Part shown: in pieces, positions 34,802 through 43,973 of the stretch | Numbering within the stretch: position 1 is the first letter of the stretch | How the letters are laid out: every line of letters begins with the position of its first letter | Notes under the pieces: generated by a model | Told to the model about the DNA's origin: nothing | Seen by the model: the letters and a program-made list of their open reading frames with translations, nothing else | The model's database searches: none | From: Flavobacterium sp. FEMGT703F | Lineage (GTDB): Bacteria; Bacteroidota; Bacteroidia; Flavobacteriales; Flavobacteriaceae | NCBI GenBank assembly: GCA_002786385.1 | Contig: PGCN01000012.1 | Coordinates: 1-64,000, forward strand | DNA length: 64,000 bases | Direction of reading: 5' to 3' | Translations under genes and position numbers: made by a program

Positions 34802-35725
34802 TTAAGAAGTAATCGCCAGATAAACAACAGTTCCCGACGGAAACAAATCCGAACTGTCGAAAAAGACTTTCTGTCCATCAATTTCAGCTTCCACCGAATA
34901 ATGACTGCCTTTATAAAAGCATTGGGTAACAGTAGCCTGTAAATCCGATTGGGAAACCACTTGCATTTGGTGCGGATAAACATAGCGCTTGCTGCCATTG
35001 AATTCAATTTCATTCACATCACCAAAAAGTGAGGCGATGTATTTACTGGTTGGATTTCTATATAAATTTTCAGGCGAATCGGAAGCGATAATCTGCCCGT
35101 TCTGCATCACCAAAACTTCATCGGCAAACGATAACACATCAGAAATATCGTGTGTGGCAACTATAGTAGTAATTTGTTTTGCTCTCAGATAAGCAAATAA
35201 TTTTCGACGCAAACTGTTCTTTCTGAAATTATCAATATGGCTGAACGGTTCGTCTAACAACAATACTTCGGGTTCCAAAGCCAAAACACGAGCCAAAGCC
35301 ACACGTTGCATTTGACCACCGCTTAAATATTTGGCTTTCGTAGTAGCAAACTCGGTCATTTCGACAATCTCTAACAATTCGGCTATGCGAGCTTGTTTGA
35401 CATCGGCATAAATGTTCGACAAGTATTTCCCAACGTTTTCTGCTACGGTGATAAAAGGCATCAAATCGAAATCTTGTGCCAAGTACTTCATGTATTCCAT
35501 CCCCGGAATTAAATGGTATTTTGGTCCGAGCACTTCATTGTCGTTCCAAAATATTCGCCCTTCATCCAAGTCATACAAACCATAAACGAGTTTGAGCAAG
35601 GTACTTTTCCCGCAACCGCTTTCGCCTATAATGGCCAGATTTTTACCTTTCTCCAACTGAAAAGAAAGATTGCTGATGGTGGTTTGGTCTAAATAGGCAA
35701 AGGATATGTGTTGGACTTGTAGCAT
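34802..35725 (-). CDS. ABC transporter ATP-binding protein with C-terminal TOBE-like extension
   Basis: This 307-aa ATPase has Walker A GESGCGKST (residues 34-42), a Q-loop near AQDFDLMPFITVAENV, the signature LSGGQMQRVALA (about residue 135) and Walker B EVLLLDEPFSHID (about 153-165), then the H-loop VATHDISD. The final 75 residues (RYVYPHQMQV, FYKGSHYSVEAEIDGQKVFF) form a TOBE-like domain as in CysA/PotA/FbpC importers. No permease gene lies next to it, so its partners are elsewhere and the substrate is unknown. A TAAGTTTG -7 element lies at 35743-35750 on the same strand. Confidence 0.9.
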   Translation of the reverse strand: MLQVQHISFAYLDQTTISNLSFQLEKGKNLAIIGESGCGKSTLLKLVYGLYDLDEGRIFWNDNEVLGPKYHLIPGMEYMKYLAQDFDLMPFITVAENVGKYLSNIYADVKQARIAELLEIVEMTEFATTKAKYLSGGQMQRVALARVLALEPEVLLLDEPFSHIDNFRKNSLRRKLFAYLRAKQITTIVATHDISDVLSFADEVLVMQNGQIIASDSPENLYRNPTSKYIASLFGDVNEIEFNGSKRYVYPHQMQVVSQSDLQATVTQCFYKGSHYSVEAEIDGQKVFFDSSDLFPSGTVVYLAITS

Positions 35726-35742
35726 GTTGATTTTCTGAAAGG

Positions 35743-35750
35743 CAAACTTA
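35743..35750 (-). promoter_or_regulatory. Promoter -7 element of the ABC ATPase gene
   Basis: The minus strand reads TAAGTTTG, matching TAnnTTTG, 17 bases before the start codon. A -33 TTG is not evident. Confidence 0.45.
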
Positions 35751-35833
35751 CGAACTTTATTAAAAAGATAAGAGCGACAAAACTCAAACGTGGAGCGTCG
35801 CTCTTATCAACCTAACCAATAAATAAACAATTT

Positions 35834-37147
35834 TTAATGCGGTAAATATTTTTCAAACGACTTAGTGTCGATGCGTGCTTTTAAATCGTGTAACAAATTG
35901 TACAAGCCGAAAAAGGTTCTGTTGATGTACAAGAAATGCTTAGAACCTCTATTGCCGTTCATCTTGCGGAGTTGGGTATCTTTAGAAAACTCTTCTCCCA
36001 TTTGGGCAATTTTCCCAAAGAAATCCTCGTCTGAGAAATCGAACGCATCTCCGTGAAACGGCTGCGTGAACAAGCTTAATAAGTCGTAGAATATTTTGGT
36101 AAAATACTCAATTTCTTTTGGGCTATCGTCGTGGCGCAATATTTCGAGCTCGTATAATTTTTCATTGAATAACTTCGGATTATTGATGACTTCCGGTTTC
36201 GCCAATTCGAAATACGGAACGTAAAATTCTTCCGGTACGTGTTTGATGCAACCAAAATCTATCGCCACCAATCGGCCTTCGGCATCAATCAGGAAATTCC
36301 CGGGATGCGGATCGGCGTGTACTTGCTTCAAATGGTGCATTTGGTACATATAAAAATCCCATAACGCTTGCCCTATTTTGTCGCCTTTGGCTCGATCTTC
36401 ATTATGTGAAGCAAACTCCGACAAATGCTCACCTTGAATCCATTCCATCGTTAAAATCTTCTCCGAAGAATATTCAGGATAGTATTTCGGGAAACGCAAA
36501 TTATCAATTTGACCACACCATTCGGACACTTCCAGACTTTGCTTTAATTCTAACACATAATCGGTTTCTTCCAATAATTTGTCTTCCACTTCTTTGAAAT
36601 ACTTATCGGAATCTTTCCCTTTGATGTTAAACATTCTGATGGCAAACGGTTTGACCAAAGCCAAATCAGAACTTATACTTTCCGCCACTCCGGGATATTG
36701 GATTTTCACAGCAAAATTTTTCCCATCCTTGGTTGCTTTGTGTACCTGACCGATACTCGCGGCATTCATGGCGTCCGGAGTGAAGGAATCATATAAGTCT
36801 TCAGGGTATTTCCCTAAGTATTTTTTGAATGTTTTACGAACCAAGGGCGCAGACAAGGGCGGCACCGAAAACTGCGACAACGAAAACTTTTCTACATAAG
36901 CCTGTGGCATGATGCTTTTATCCATGCTCAGCATTTGAGCCACTTTCAAAGCACTGCCTTTGAGGTTTTTCAAGCCATCATAAATGTCTTCGGCGTTGTT
37001 TTCGTTCAGCTTGTCTCGGGTTAATGACGGATTGACCATTTTTTCGCCATAATAGGCTACGTAATTGGTTCCGACTTTAAGTCCGGTTTTAACTAACTGT
37101 CCTGCCCGCTCAATCTTTCCGGTTGGAATTTTATCTAAGGTTTTCAT
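35834..37147 (-). CDS. AarF/UbiB (ABC1) family protein kinase-like protein
   Basis: This 437-aa protein has the UbiB/ABC1 marks: the KxGQ-like N-terminal stretch LKNLKGSALKVAQMLSMD (about residues 40-57), the Ala-rich loop AASIGQVHKATKDGKNFAVK with the ATP-binding Lys (about 130-150), the catalytic HADPHPGNFLID (about 280) and the metal-binding AIDFGCIKH. UbiB-type members act as atypical ATPases or kinases in quinone and lipid metabolism at the membrane. It abuts the TetR-like gene (37148) with no gap, so they form an operon. Confidence 0.92.
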   Translation of the reverse strand: MKTLDKIPTGKIERAGQLVKTGLKVGTNYVAYYGEKMVNPSLTRDKLNENNAEDIYDGLKNLKGSALKVAQMLSMDKSIMPQAYVEKFSLSQFSVPPLSAPLVRKTFKKYLGKYPEDLYDSFTPDAMNAASIGQVHKATKDGKNFAVKIQYPGVAESISSDLALVKPFAIRMFNIKGKDSDKYFKEVEDKLLEETDYVLELKQSLEVSEWCGQIDNLRFPKYYPEYSSEKILTMEWIQGEHLSEFASHNEDRAKGDKIGQALWDFYMYQMHHLKQVHADPHPGNFLIDAEGRLVAIDFGCIKHVPEEFYVPYFELAKPEVINNPKLFNEKLYELEILRHDDSPKEIEYFTKIFYDLLSLFTQPFHGDAFDFSDEDFFGKIAQMGEEFSKDTQLRKMNGNRGSKHFLYINRTFFGLYNLLHDLKARIDTKSFEKYLPH

Positions 37148-37828
37148 TTATTGCATTTTTTCTTTCCAAAGAAACTTGCCCAAATCGAACAAACTTTCCA
37201 AGGGTTTGGTATTTAATAAATCGACTACCGTGTTTACCGATTTTTCAATCAACACATCCGTCTTTTCAAAACCTTTCGATGTATCGTCCATCCAAAATTT
37301 CAATAAGAATAAGAACTGTAGCCATGCGCCTTCAGCGTAAACAGGTTCGGTTACTCTCGCCACTTTCCCGAATGACTCTGAAGGCTCTGACTTAACTTTA
37401 TCTACGATATATTTTTTAAAATGGTTTCGGAATTCCTTCAATTGTTTCAAATTCTTCAACCCTTCGTGGTTTTCTTTTAGTGCATACATCACATAACTTC
37501 GGTTCAAGGTTAAAATTTCAAAGAGCGTGAAGTATAGAGTGAGTAATTTATTTTTATCTGTGTAGCTTTCAAAAGCTGCTTCTTTTTCAATAGTTGCCAC
37601 GGCATTCTCAAAAAACTTCACCCAAATGTCCTGCTTAACCGCCTCTAATGAACCGAAGAAAGCATAAAAATCACTTTCCTCTACATTGTTATTCTTGCAG
37701 AAGATATAAGCATTTTTTGGTGCTTCATTGTTTTCCAATACTTCATTCATGTACAACGAAATGATGGCATTGTCATCTACTGTATTCTTTTTTGATTTTG
37801 TTTTTTTTGCTGTGGCCATGGTATCCAT
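37148..37828 (-). CDS. TetR-family-like regulator paired with the ABC1 kinase
   Basis: This 226-aa protein has a basic N-terminus (MDTMATAKKTKSKKN), then a TetR-like helix-turn-helix (IFCKNNNVEESDFYAFFGSL near residues 42-61) and an all-helical C-terminal domain like those of TetR C-terminal families. The HTH is divergent, so DNA binding is not certain. It may start at the ATG of residue 1 or 4. It is the first gene of an operon whose second gene is the UbiB-like protein; the pairing is common in Flavobacteria and suggests joint control. Confidence 0.75.
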   Translation of the reverse strand: MDTMATAKKTKSKKNTVDDNAIISLYMNEVLENNEAPKNAYIFCKNNNVEESDFYAFFGSLEAVKQDIWVKFFENAVATIEKEAAFESYTDKNKLLTLYFTLFEILTLNRSYVMYALKENHEGLKNLKQLKEFRNHFKKYIVDKVKSEPSESFGKVARVTEPVYAEGAWLQFLFLLKFWMDDTSKGFEKTDVLIEKSVNTVVDLLNTKPLESLFDLGKFLWKEKMQ

Positions 37829-37921
37829 TTTTAGAACAGTGTAAATTTAATAACGTTTAACTATTTTTAAAAATTATTAAACAAAAAGTTTTGTTAAATG
37901 TTGTTCAAAAAAATTGAAATC

Positions 37922-37956
37922 AAAAGAAAAGCGCTCCTTTTTGAGGAACGCTTTTG
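37922..37956 (-). terminator. Terminator after the OmpA gene
   Basis: On the minus strand CAAAAGCG and CGCTTTTC flank an inner TTCCT against AGGAG stem, followed by a T-rich stretch. It lies 23 bases after the OmpA stop codon. Confidence 0.8.
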
Positions 37957-37978
37957 ACTATTCAGAAACTCAGAAAAA

Positions 37979-38674
37979 CTATTTTCCGGCTTCTCTTTGC
38001 GCGTCTTGAACCATTTTTTCGTTGGCAGTGATGGCAAATTCCACACGACGGTTTTTGCTTCTACCATCCGGTGTATCGTTAGTAGCAATCGGATCAGCGA
38101 TTCCTAAACCGGAAGTCACAAATCGTGAACTTGCCAAGCCTTTTCCAACCAAATATGCCTTAACAGAAGCGGCTCTTTGCTCCGACAATGTCAAGTTATA
38201 CTCCGGAGTTCCGGTGCTATCCGTATAACCGTAAATTTGAATATTAGTATCCGGATACTGATTGAAAACCGGCACCAATTTATCCAAGTTGGCTTTAGCT
38301 GCTGCCGTTAAAGTAGACTTGTTCGTATCAAAACGCACCGCATTTTCTCCTAACACCAAACGAATTCCTTCGCCTACTCTTTCTACTTGAGCGCCCGGTA
38401 ATGCAGTTTCAATTTCACGGGCTTGTTTGTCCATTTTAGTTCCGATTACACCACCGGCAACACCACCAATAACGCCGCCTAACACAGCTCCTAAAGCACC
38501 ATTTCCGCCTTTACCGATGTTATTCCCTAAAATTCCTCCTAAAACCGCTCCGCCAACGGCACCAATGGCCACGCCACGTTGTTGGTTACTCGTATTTTTT
38601 ACAGTTTCACAACCGGTAAAAACTGTTGATACCATCAATACTGTTCCTAAAATTATAGCTGTTATCTTTCTCAT
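37979..38674 (-). CDS. OmpA-family lipoprotein with a glycine-zipper domain
   Basis: This 231-aa protein has a lipoprotein signal ending VSTVFTGC. A glycine-zipper region (about 35-85, rich in GAVGGAVLGGILG and GGVIGGVAGG) follows, then an OmpA C-terminal peptidoglycan-binding domain (about 110-220, with VRFDTNKSTLTAAAKANLDKL in shortened form, 'IYGYTDSTG', NLTLSEQRAASVKAYL and RSKNRRVEFAI). It anchors the outer membrane to peptidoglycan. The lipocalin-like gene upstream ends 5 bases before its start, so the two form an operon. This pairing is common in Bacteroidota. Confidence 0.93.
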   Translation of the reverse strand: MRKITAIILGTVLMVSTVFTGCETVKNTSNQQRGVAIGAVGGAVLGGILGNNIGKGGNGALGAVLGGVIGGVAGGVIGTKMDKQAREIETALPGAQVERVGEGIRLVLGENAVRFDTNKSTLTAAAKANLDKLVPVFNQYPDTNIQIYGYTDSTGTPEYNLTLSEQRAASVKAYLVGKGLASSRFVTSGLGIADPIATNDTPDGRSKNRRVEFAITANEKMVQDAQREAGK

Positions 38675-38679
38675 CTTAC

Positions 38680-39156
38680 TTAATTTATTTTGTCAAATTG
38701 ATACACTACTGCCGTCATTTTACCGGCCACATTGATTTGGTCTACTAACTGAAAGGATTTTTCAGTTTGATTGGCAACTCTTAACACATAACCCGATTTT
38801 ACGGTTTTGGCTTTGGCTTCGTCTAAAATTTTTAACACAAATTCGCCTTCTTTGTTGATGAACCAAGTAATAGGAGTAGAATAAGCCGTACAACTCGGAC
38901 TGTTTAAAGTCAAACTTCCTTTGTTACTCATGGAAACGAACTTCCACTTGCTTCCAATAAAACATTTAGAATCCGCTAAATCAAAAGAAGTTACCTTGAT
39001 AACTTCAGAACCGGGATAGTTTACGGATGAGATTACCCATTCGCCTTTAATAGCGGTTTGAGACTGAGAATCCACCTTAGTACTCGTTGCAGAATTTGTC
39101 GATTTACACGACAAAATCAAGACCGATAAAAAACTGATTAAAATAATTTTTTTCAT
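38680..39156 (-). CDS. Lipocalin-like lipoprotein upstream of OmpA
   Basis: This 158-aa protein has a lipoprotein signal ending VLILSC. The mature part has the pattern of small lipocalin-like domains: GEWVISSVNYPGSEV, CFIGSKWKFVSMSNKGSL, YSTPITWFINKEGEF and VAGKMTAVVYQFDK. It shares a transcript with the OmpA gene that follows. The ATG at 39156 is chosen, since the frame opens at 39165 three codons earlier without improving the signal. A TATCTTTG -7 element lies about 28 bases upstream (39184-39191 on the minus strand). Confidence 0.8.
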   Translation of the reverse strand: MKKIILISFLSVLILSCKSTNSATSTKVDSQSQTAIKGEWVISSVNYPGSEVIKVTSFDLADSKCFIGSKWKFVSMSNKGSLTLNSPSCTAYSTPITWFINKEGEFVLKILDEAKAKTVKSGYVLRVANQTEKSFQLVDQINVAGKMTAVVYQFDKIN

Positions 39157-39183
39157 ACCTAACAAGTTAAAATTTGTTGATTA

Positions 39184-39191
39184 CAAAGATA
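39184..39191 (-). promoter_or_regulatory. Promoter -7 element of the lipocalin-OmpA operon
   Basis: The minus strand reads TATCTTTG, matching TAnnTTTG, 27 bases before the ATG at 39156. Confidence 0.5.
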
Positions 39192-39253
39192 CTGCTCTTT
39201 TTGAATGCGGTTTATAAAATTATCCTAATTCATTGTAGAATTCTTTCTACGTC

Positions 39254-39290
39254 AATTTGTCATATTACTGTGGAATGGTATTGCTTTTGA
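39254..39290 (+). promoter_or_regulatory. Candidate regulatory region of htpG
   Basis: Upstream of htpG two TCA-containing words (GTCA at 39251-39254 and TGTCAT) precede TGGAATGGTATTGCT (39271-39285). The latter resembles the sigma-54 -24/-12 pattern (GG ... GC), but the GG-to-GC gap is 9 rather than 10 bases. It may be a variant heat-shock promoter; the assignment is tentative. Confidence 0.3.
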
Positions 39291-39330
39291 GTATCTGAAA
39301 TACAAAATTGTATAACCTAAAATTTTAAAT

Positions 39331-41217
39331 ATGACAACAGGAAAAATTAATGTATCAGTAGAAAACATCTTTCCGCTAATTAAGAAGTTTTTATACAGCG
39401 ACCACGAAATTTTCTTGCGCGAATTGGTATCCAATGCTACGGATGCTACTTTAAAATTGAAACATTTAACCAGTATCGGCGAAGCTAAAGTAGAATATGG
39501 CAACCCGATTATTGAAGTTAAGATTGACAAAGAAGGTAAAAAATTACACCTCATCGACCAAGGTATCGGTATGACCGCCGAGGAAGTGGAAAAATACATC
39601 AACCAAGTGGCTTTTTCCGGAGCTGAAGAGTTTTTAGAGAAGTATAAAGATTCTGCCAAAGATTCCGGTATCATTGGTCACTTCGGATTAGGTTTCTACT
39701 CGGCTTTCATGGTAGCCGAAAAAGTTGAAATCATCACCAAATCTTACAAAGACGAACCGGCAGCTCATTGGACTTGCGATGGCAGTCCGGAATTTACCTT
39801 AGTGCCGCACGACAAAACAGACCGTGGTACAGAAATCATTTTACACATCGCTGAGGATTCGTTGGAATTTTTAGAAGAATTTAAAATTCGCGAATTGTTG
39901 ACCAAATACAACAAATTTATGCCGGTGCCGATTAAATTCGGAACCCGTAAAGAAGCGTTGCCAAAACCGGAAGATGCGGGTGATGATTACAAAACTGAGT
40001 ATATCGACGTAGACAATATCATCAACAACCCAAGTCCGGCTTGGACGAAGCAACCGGTAGATTTAACCGATGAAGATTATAAAAACTTCTACCGCGAATT
40101 GTATCCGATGCAGTTTGACGAACCGTTATTCAACATTCATTTGAATGTAGATTATCCGTTCAACTTGACCGGAATACTATACTTCCCTAAACTGGATGCC
40201 AACTTGCAAGTGCAGAAAGACAAAATCCAGTTGTACCAAAATCAGGTTTTTGTAACCGATAACGTGGAAGGCATAGTACCTGAATTTTTAGTGATGTTAC
40301 GCGGTGTAATTGATTCACCGGATATTCCGCTAAACGTTTCTCGTTCCTACTTACAAGCCGATGGTAACGTGAAGAAAATTTCGAATTACATTACCCGTAA
40401 AGTGGCCGATAAATTGAAATCGCTTTTCAACGAAAACCGCGAAGATTTTGAAAGCAAATGGAACGACATCAAAATTGTATTGGAATACGGGATGTTGTCG
40501 GAACCGAAATTCTATGAAAAAGCGGGCGACTTCGTATTATACCCAACCGTTGACGGTAAGTTTTACACTTTAGCTGAATTGAAAGAAGCCATCTCAGCCA
40601 ATCAAACCGACAAAAACGGAAAATTGGTAGTGCTTTATGCTTCCAACAAAGACGCACAACACAGTTATATTGAAATAGCCAGAGAAAAAGGCTATGAAGT
40701 ATTGATATTAGATTCGCCTATCGTGTCGCATTTGATTCAGAAATTAGAAAGCGATAATGAAAACTTGACGTTTACTCGAGTAGATTCTGACCATATTGAC
40801 AAACTAATTCAGAAAGAAGACACTCAAATTTCGAAACTATCCGAAGAAGAATCAACACAACTGAAAACTGTTTTAGAAAAAATTGTACCGAAAACCAACT
40901 ATACCGTTCAGTTGGAAGCCATGGACAGCCAAGCGGCACCATTCATGATCACCCAACCGGAATTCATGCGAAGAATGAAAGAAATGAGTCAAACCGGCGG
41001 TGGCGGCATGTTTGGTATGGGTAATTTCCCCGAAATGTATAATTTAGTGGTGAATACCAACTCGGATTTGGCCACAACCATCTTGAACACTTCCGACAAA
41101 TCCGCTCAGGAAAGTTTGGTAAAACAAGCGCTCGACTTAGCGAAAATCTCTCAAGGTTTATTAAAAGGCGAAGAATTGACCGCTTTTGTCAAAAGAAGTT
41201 TTGAACTAATCAAGTAA
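39331..41217 (+). CDS. htpG: Molecular chaperone HtpG (Hsp90)
   Basis: HtpG is an ATP-driven folding chaperone in the cytoplasm. This 628-aa protein begins MTTGKINVSVENIFPLIKKF and has the GHKL ATP site: ELVSNATDAT (about 30-39), DQGIGMTAEEV (about 75-86) and GHFGLGFYSAFMV (about 113-125). The middle domain includes NVSRSYLQADGNVKKI. The C-terminal dimerisation domain is present and the family's MEEVD-like end is absent, as in bacteria. The whole length is normal. The upstream region holds a possible heat-shock-type promoter. Confidence 0.97.
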   Translation: MTTGKINVSVENIFPLIKKFLYSDHEIFLRELVSNATDATLKLKHLTSIGEAKVEYGNPIIEVKIDKEGKKLHLIDQGIGMTAEEVEKYINQVAFSGAEEFLEKYKDSAKDSGIIGHFGLGFYSAFMVAEKVEIITKSYKDEPAAHWTCDGSPEFTLVPHDKTDRGTEIILHIAEDSLEFLEEFKIRELLTKYNKFMPVPIKFGTRKEALPKPEDAGDDYKTEYIDVDNIINNPSPAWTKQPVDLTDEDYKNFYRELYPMQFDEPLFNIHLNVDYPFNLTGILYFPKLDANLQVQKDKIQLYQNQVFVTDNVEGIVPEFLVMLRGVIDSPDIPLNVSRSYLQADGNVKKISNYITRKVADKLKSLFNENREDFESKWNDIKIVLEYGMLSEPKFYEKAGDFVLYPTVDGKFYTLAELKEAISANQTDKNGKLVVLYASNKDAQHSYIEIAREKGYEVLILDSPIVSHLIQKLESDNENLTFTRVDSDHIDKLIQKEDTQISKLSEEESTQLKTVLEKIVPKTNYTVQLEAMDSQAAPFMITQPEFMRRMKEMSQTGGGGMFGMGNFPEMYNLVVNTNSDLATTILNTSDKSAQESLVKQALDLAKISQGLLKGEELTAFVKRSFELIK

Positions 41218-41242
41218 AAAGGAATTAGGGATAAGTAATTAG

Positions 41243-41275
41243 AAACCTGTTAGTTGAGGCTAGCAGGTTTTTTTA
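41243..41275 (+). terminator. Terminator after htpG
   Basis: AACCTG (41244-41249) with inner TAG pairs with CTA and CAGGTT (41264-41269), followed by a T-run. Confidence 0.85.
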
Positions 41276-41328
41276 TTCAATGTATTTCCCGAACTTCGCA
41301 ATTCATAATTCGTAATTCGTAATTTTTT

Positions 41329-41733
41329 ATGACACTCTCCATAGAAACCCCGGCCCTGTTATTTTCAGCCACATCATTAATTTTGTTGGCGTATACCAAT
41401 CGCTTTTTGACCATTGCGCAAATTGTTCGCAGTTTGAAAAAACATTATGACGAAAACCATACGCGCAGTATTCTGCTGCAAATTAAAAACTTAAACCTTC
41501 GCCTTTCATTGATTCGCTATATGCAGCTTTTTGGTGTATTGTGTTTGTTCTTGTCGGTATTTGCTATGTTGTGCTTGTTTATCGATTGGCACACGGCAGG
41601 CATTTACCTTTTTGCCGCCAGTTTATTGTGTTTACTGACTTCCTTAGCCATATCGTTTTGGGAAATCAGCATTTCAGTGACAGCCTTGCGCTTGCATTTG
41701 AGTGATTTGGAAGAGGAAGAAAATAAAAAGTAA
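41329..41733 (+). CDS. DUF2721 membrane protein
   Basis: This 134-aa protein has an N-terminal segment with ETPALLFSATSLILLAYTNRF, a charged stretch containing RSLKKHYDENHTRSILLQIKNLNLRL, and two further membrane segments (about 64-84 and 86-108). This is the DUF2721 pattern: a membrane anchor, 'R..L.......R......R....R', then a helical hairpin. No function is known. The ATG at 41329 follows directly after a run of AATTCGTAATT microrepeats (41299-41325). Confidence 0.85.
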   Translation: MTLSIETPALLFSATSLILLAYTNRFLTIAQIVRSLKKHYDENHTRSILLQIKNLNLRLSLIRYMQLFGVLCLFLSVFAMLCLFIDWHTAGIYLFAASLLCLLTSLAISFWEISISVTALRLHLSDLEEEENKK

Positions 41734-41793
41734 AAACTTACAATGTTTTTTATATCTTTATTGATGTCAAACAGTTAACCAAAACCAATATCA

Positions 41794-43935
41794 ATGAAGA
41801 TAAAATTACTACTTCTTTTTTTACTGACTTTTGCCACAATCATAGCTAAACCAAAAGAAAAAACTGCTGTAAACCCAGCCATTGGTATAATGATGTCAGG
41901 CAATAATTTTGGTGGAAGCGTTATATATTCTATAAGTATTAAAAATATCGGAGAAGAAACCTTAACCAATATATTTGTCACTGAAGGGCCAACTACTTTT
42001 GGAATGACTTTCCAATTTGGAACGATAGCCAGTTTGGCTCCCGGAGAAGAAGTTACCGGTTTAATAGCCCAAAAATACGGCGCTGGTTGTTATGATGAAA
42101 GTCAAGTAATCGTTCATGCCACATCTTCTTCGACCAGTGCCGAAATAACCGACCTGTCTTCAGATCCATTTTCATACAACAACTTCGGATTACCGGGTAG
42201 CTATTACAATGATTTTCCTACTATAAGATCATCTTTTGTTTACATTAATTGCACTCAGGAAGGAGTTTACCAAGACTTAAACAATAATTCGATAGTCGAT
42301 GTTGGTGATGTTATCAACTACACCTACAACATTTCCGGAGGATCGTATGGCGGAGAAATTTACGATAGTAATGCTATTGTAGCTAATCCTACTTTTACAA
42401 ATAATTTCTATTCCACCACTGGAATACACTATATCACTCCGGAAGAAGCTGCCTTAGGCTATGTATACAACACTTCCTATATAATAGCATTTGGTCCTTG
42501 TGATGTAGGCGGTTACTTCAGTGATCAATCTTATTGTCCTTGTCCAAATCCCAGCAGTGCCAATATTATCACTCCATTAACGAGTTTATTGCCTAACACT
42601 ATATCCGGAAATGTAAAATTCAACACCAATAATGACAATTGCACTACCGGAACAAATTTCAGGAACCGAAGAGTAAGCACTACAGCCGGAAATTTAACTT
42701 ACACTAGTTTTACCAACACCAATGGTGATTACCAAATTTTAATTCCGAATACCGGAAATTATACTACATCGGCATTGACGAATTTGAATGCCAACTTTTC
42801 TTCTAATCCTGCTACAACAACCACCCAAAGTTTGGGTTCCGGTGTAAATTATACCAATAATGATTTCTGTATCAGTTCGGCAAACAATTACACCGATTTA
42901 GGAGTTGTCATGCATTTAATCAATGAGGCTATTCCGGGTAACACAGCCAATTATAGAATTTGGTATACCAACCAAGGAAGCACTAACCTCAGCGGCAGCA
43001 TAGTTTTAACCTACGATAACGGAAAATTGAGTTTTACTACAGCTTCTCCATCCCAAAACAGCACTACTGCCAACACTGTCACTTGGACATACAGTAATTT
43101 ACTGCCGTTTGAATCAAGGTACATCAACCTCTCTTTTGCGGTGGGTATTCCGCCAACGGTAAACATGAATGATTTACTTTCTTTTACGGCTGTAGCCAAT
43201 CCGATTTCGGGCGATAACAATACCGCTAACAATATTTTTTCATGGAATCAAATTGTGAGAAGCTCTTACGATCCTAACGATAAAACGGTGATTCAAGGCG
43301 CTACCATTACTCCGGCTCAAGGCAACGATTATCTGGTTTATGTTACCCGTTTTCAAAACTCGGGAACGGCAAACGCGACTACAGTAGTTATTAAAGAAAC
43401 TTTGGATGCTAATTTAGACTGGAATACGTTTGAACCCATAGCGTCCAGTCACACTGCCAACATACAATTGCGTAACGGTAACGATTTGACGTACACATTC
43501 TCTAATATCAATTTACCTTATGAAAGTGCCAACGCACAAGCTAGTCAGGGTTGGATGTCTTATAAAATTAAACCTAAAGCTAACTTTGCTGTGGGAGAAA
43601 TAGCCAGTTCTGAATCAGATATTTATTTCGATTACAATCCGCCTATCATAACCAATACTGTAACGACTGAAATGGTGGCATTGGAAGTTGTGGAAAACAT
43701 TCGAGACAACTTCAGTATTTTTCCAAATCCGGCTTCCGGAGATTATCTGACCATCAAAACAGAAGTTCCTATGAATGCACTTTATGATATTTATGACATT
43801 AACGGAAAATTATTGCTAAAAGGAACTGTTCAAAATTTGGCTCCAATTGACATTCATACATTCCAAACCGGATTTTATTTCGTCACTATCAGCACAAACA
43901 GTGGAAAAGTGACTTACAAATTAATCAAAAATTAA
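41794..43935 (+). CDS. Secreted T9SS type A substrate with conserved-repeat (DUF11-like) domains
   Basis: This 713-aa protein has a signal peptide (about residues 1-18). A region of CARDB/DUF11-like modules covers about 30-620. It includes DVVISYTYNISG-like INYTYNISGG, a SdrD-B-like NTISGNVKFNTNNDNCTTGT stretch near residue 268, and the Asn-rich YDPNDKTVIQGATITPA that precedes a T9SS-linked domain. The C-terminal 80 residues form a type A sorting domain (FSIFPNPASGDYLTI, YDINGKLLLKG and a final VTYKLIKN). It is exported by type IX secretion and probably attached to the cell surface. A strong terminator follows. Confidence 0.9.
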   Translation: MKIKLLLLFLLTFATIIAKPKEKTAVNPAIGIMMSGNNFGGSVIYSISIKNIGEETLTNIFVTEGPTTFGMTFQFGTIASLAPGEEVTGLIAQKYGAGCYDESQVIVHATSSSTSAEITDLSSDPFSYNNFGLPGSYYNDFPTIRSSFVYINCTQEGVYQDLNNNSIVDVGDVINYTYNISGGSYGGEIYDSNAIVANPTFTNNFYSTTGIHYITPEEAALGYVYNTSYIIAFGPCDVGGYFSDQSYCPCPNPSSANIITPLTSLLPNTISGNVKFNTNNDNCTTGTNFRNRRVSTTAGNLTYTSFTNTNGDYQILIPNTGNYTTSALTNLNANFSSNPATTTTQSLGSGVNYTNNDFCISSANNYTDLGVVMHLINEAIPGNTANYRIWYTNQGSTNLSGSIVLTYDNGKLSFTTASPSQNSTTANTVTWTYSNLLPFESRYINLSFAVGIPPTVNMNDLLSFTAVANPISGDNNTANNIFSWNQIVRSSYDPNDKTVIQGATITPAQGNDYLVYVTRFQNSGTANATTVVIKETLDANLDWNTFEPIASSHTANIQLRNGNDLTYTFSNINLPYESANAQASQGWMSYKIKPKANFAVGEIASSESDIYFDYNPPIITNTVTTEMVALEVVENIRDNFSIFPNPASGDYLTIKTEVPMNALYDIYDINGKLLLKGTVQNLAPIDIHTFQTGFYFVTISTNSGKVTYKLIKN

Positions 43936-43940
43936 ATATA

Positions 43941-43972
43941 AAAAAATCCCGAGTGTACCTCGGGATTTTTTA
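43941..43972. terminator. Bidirectional terminator between the T9SS protein and carB
   Basis: AAAAATCCCGAG (43942-43953) and CTCGGGATTTTTT (43959-43971) form a strong stem with an A-run and a T-run. Confidence 0.93.
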
Positions 43973-43973
43973 A

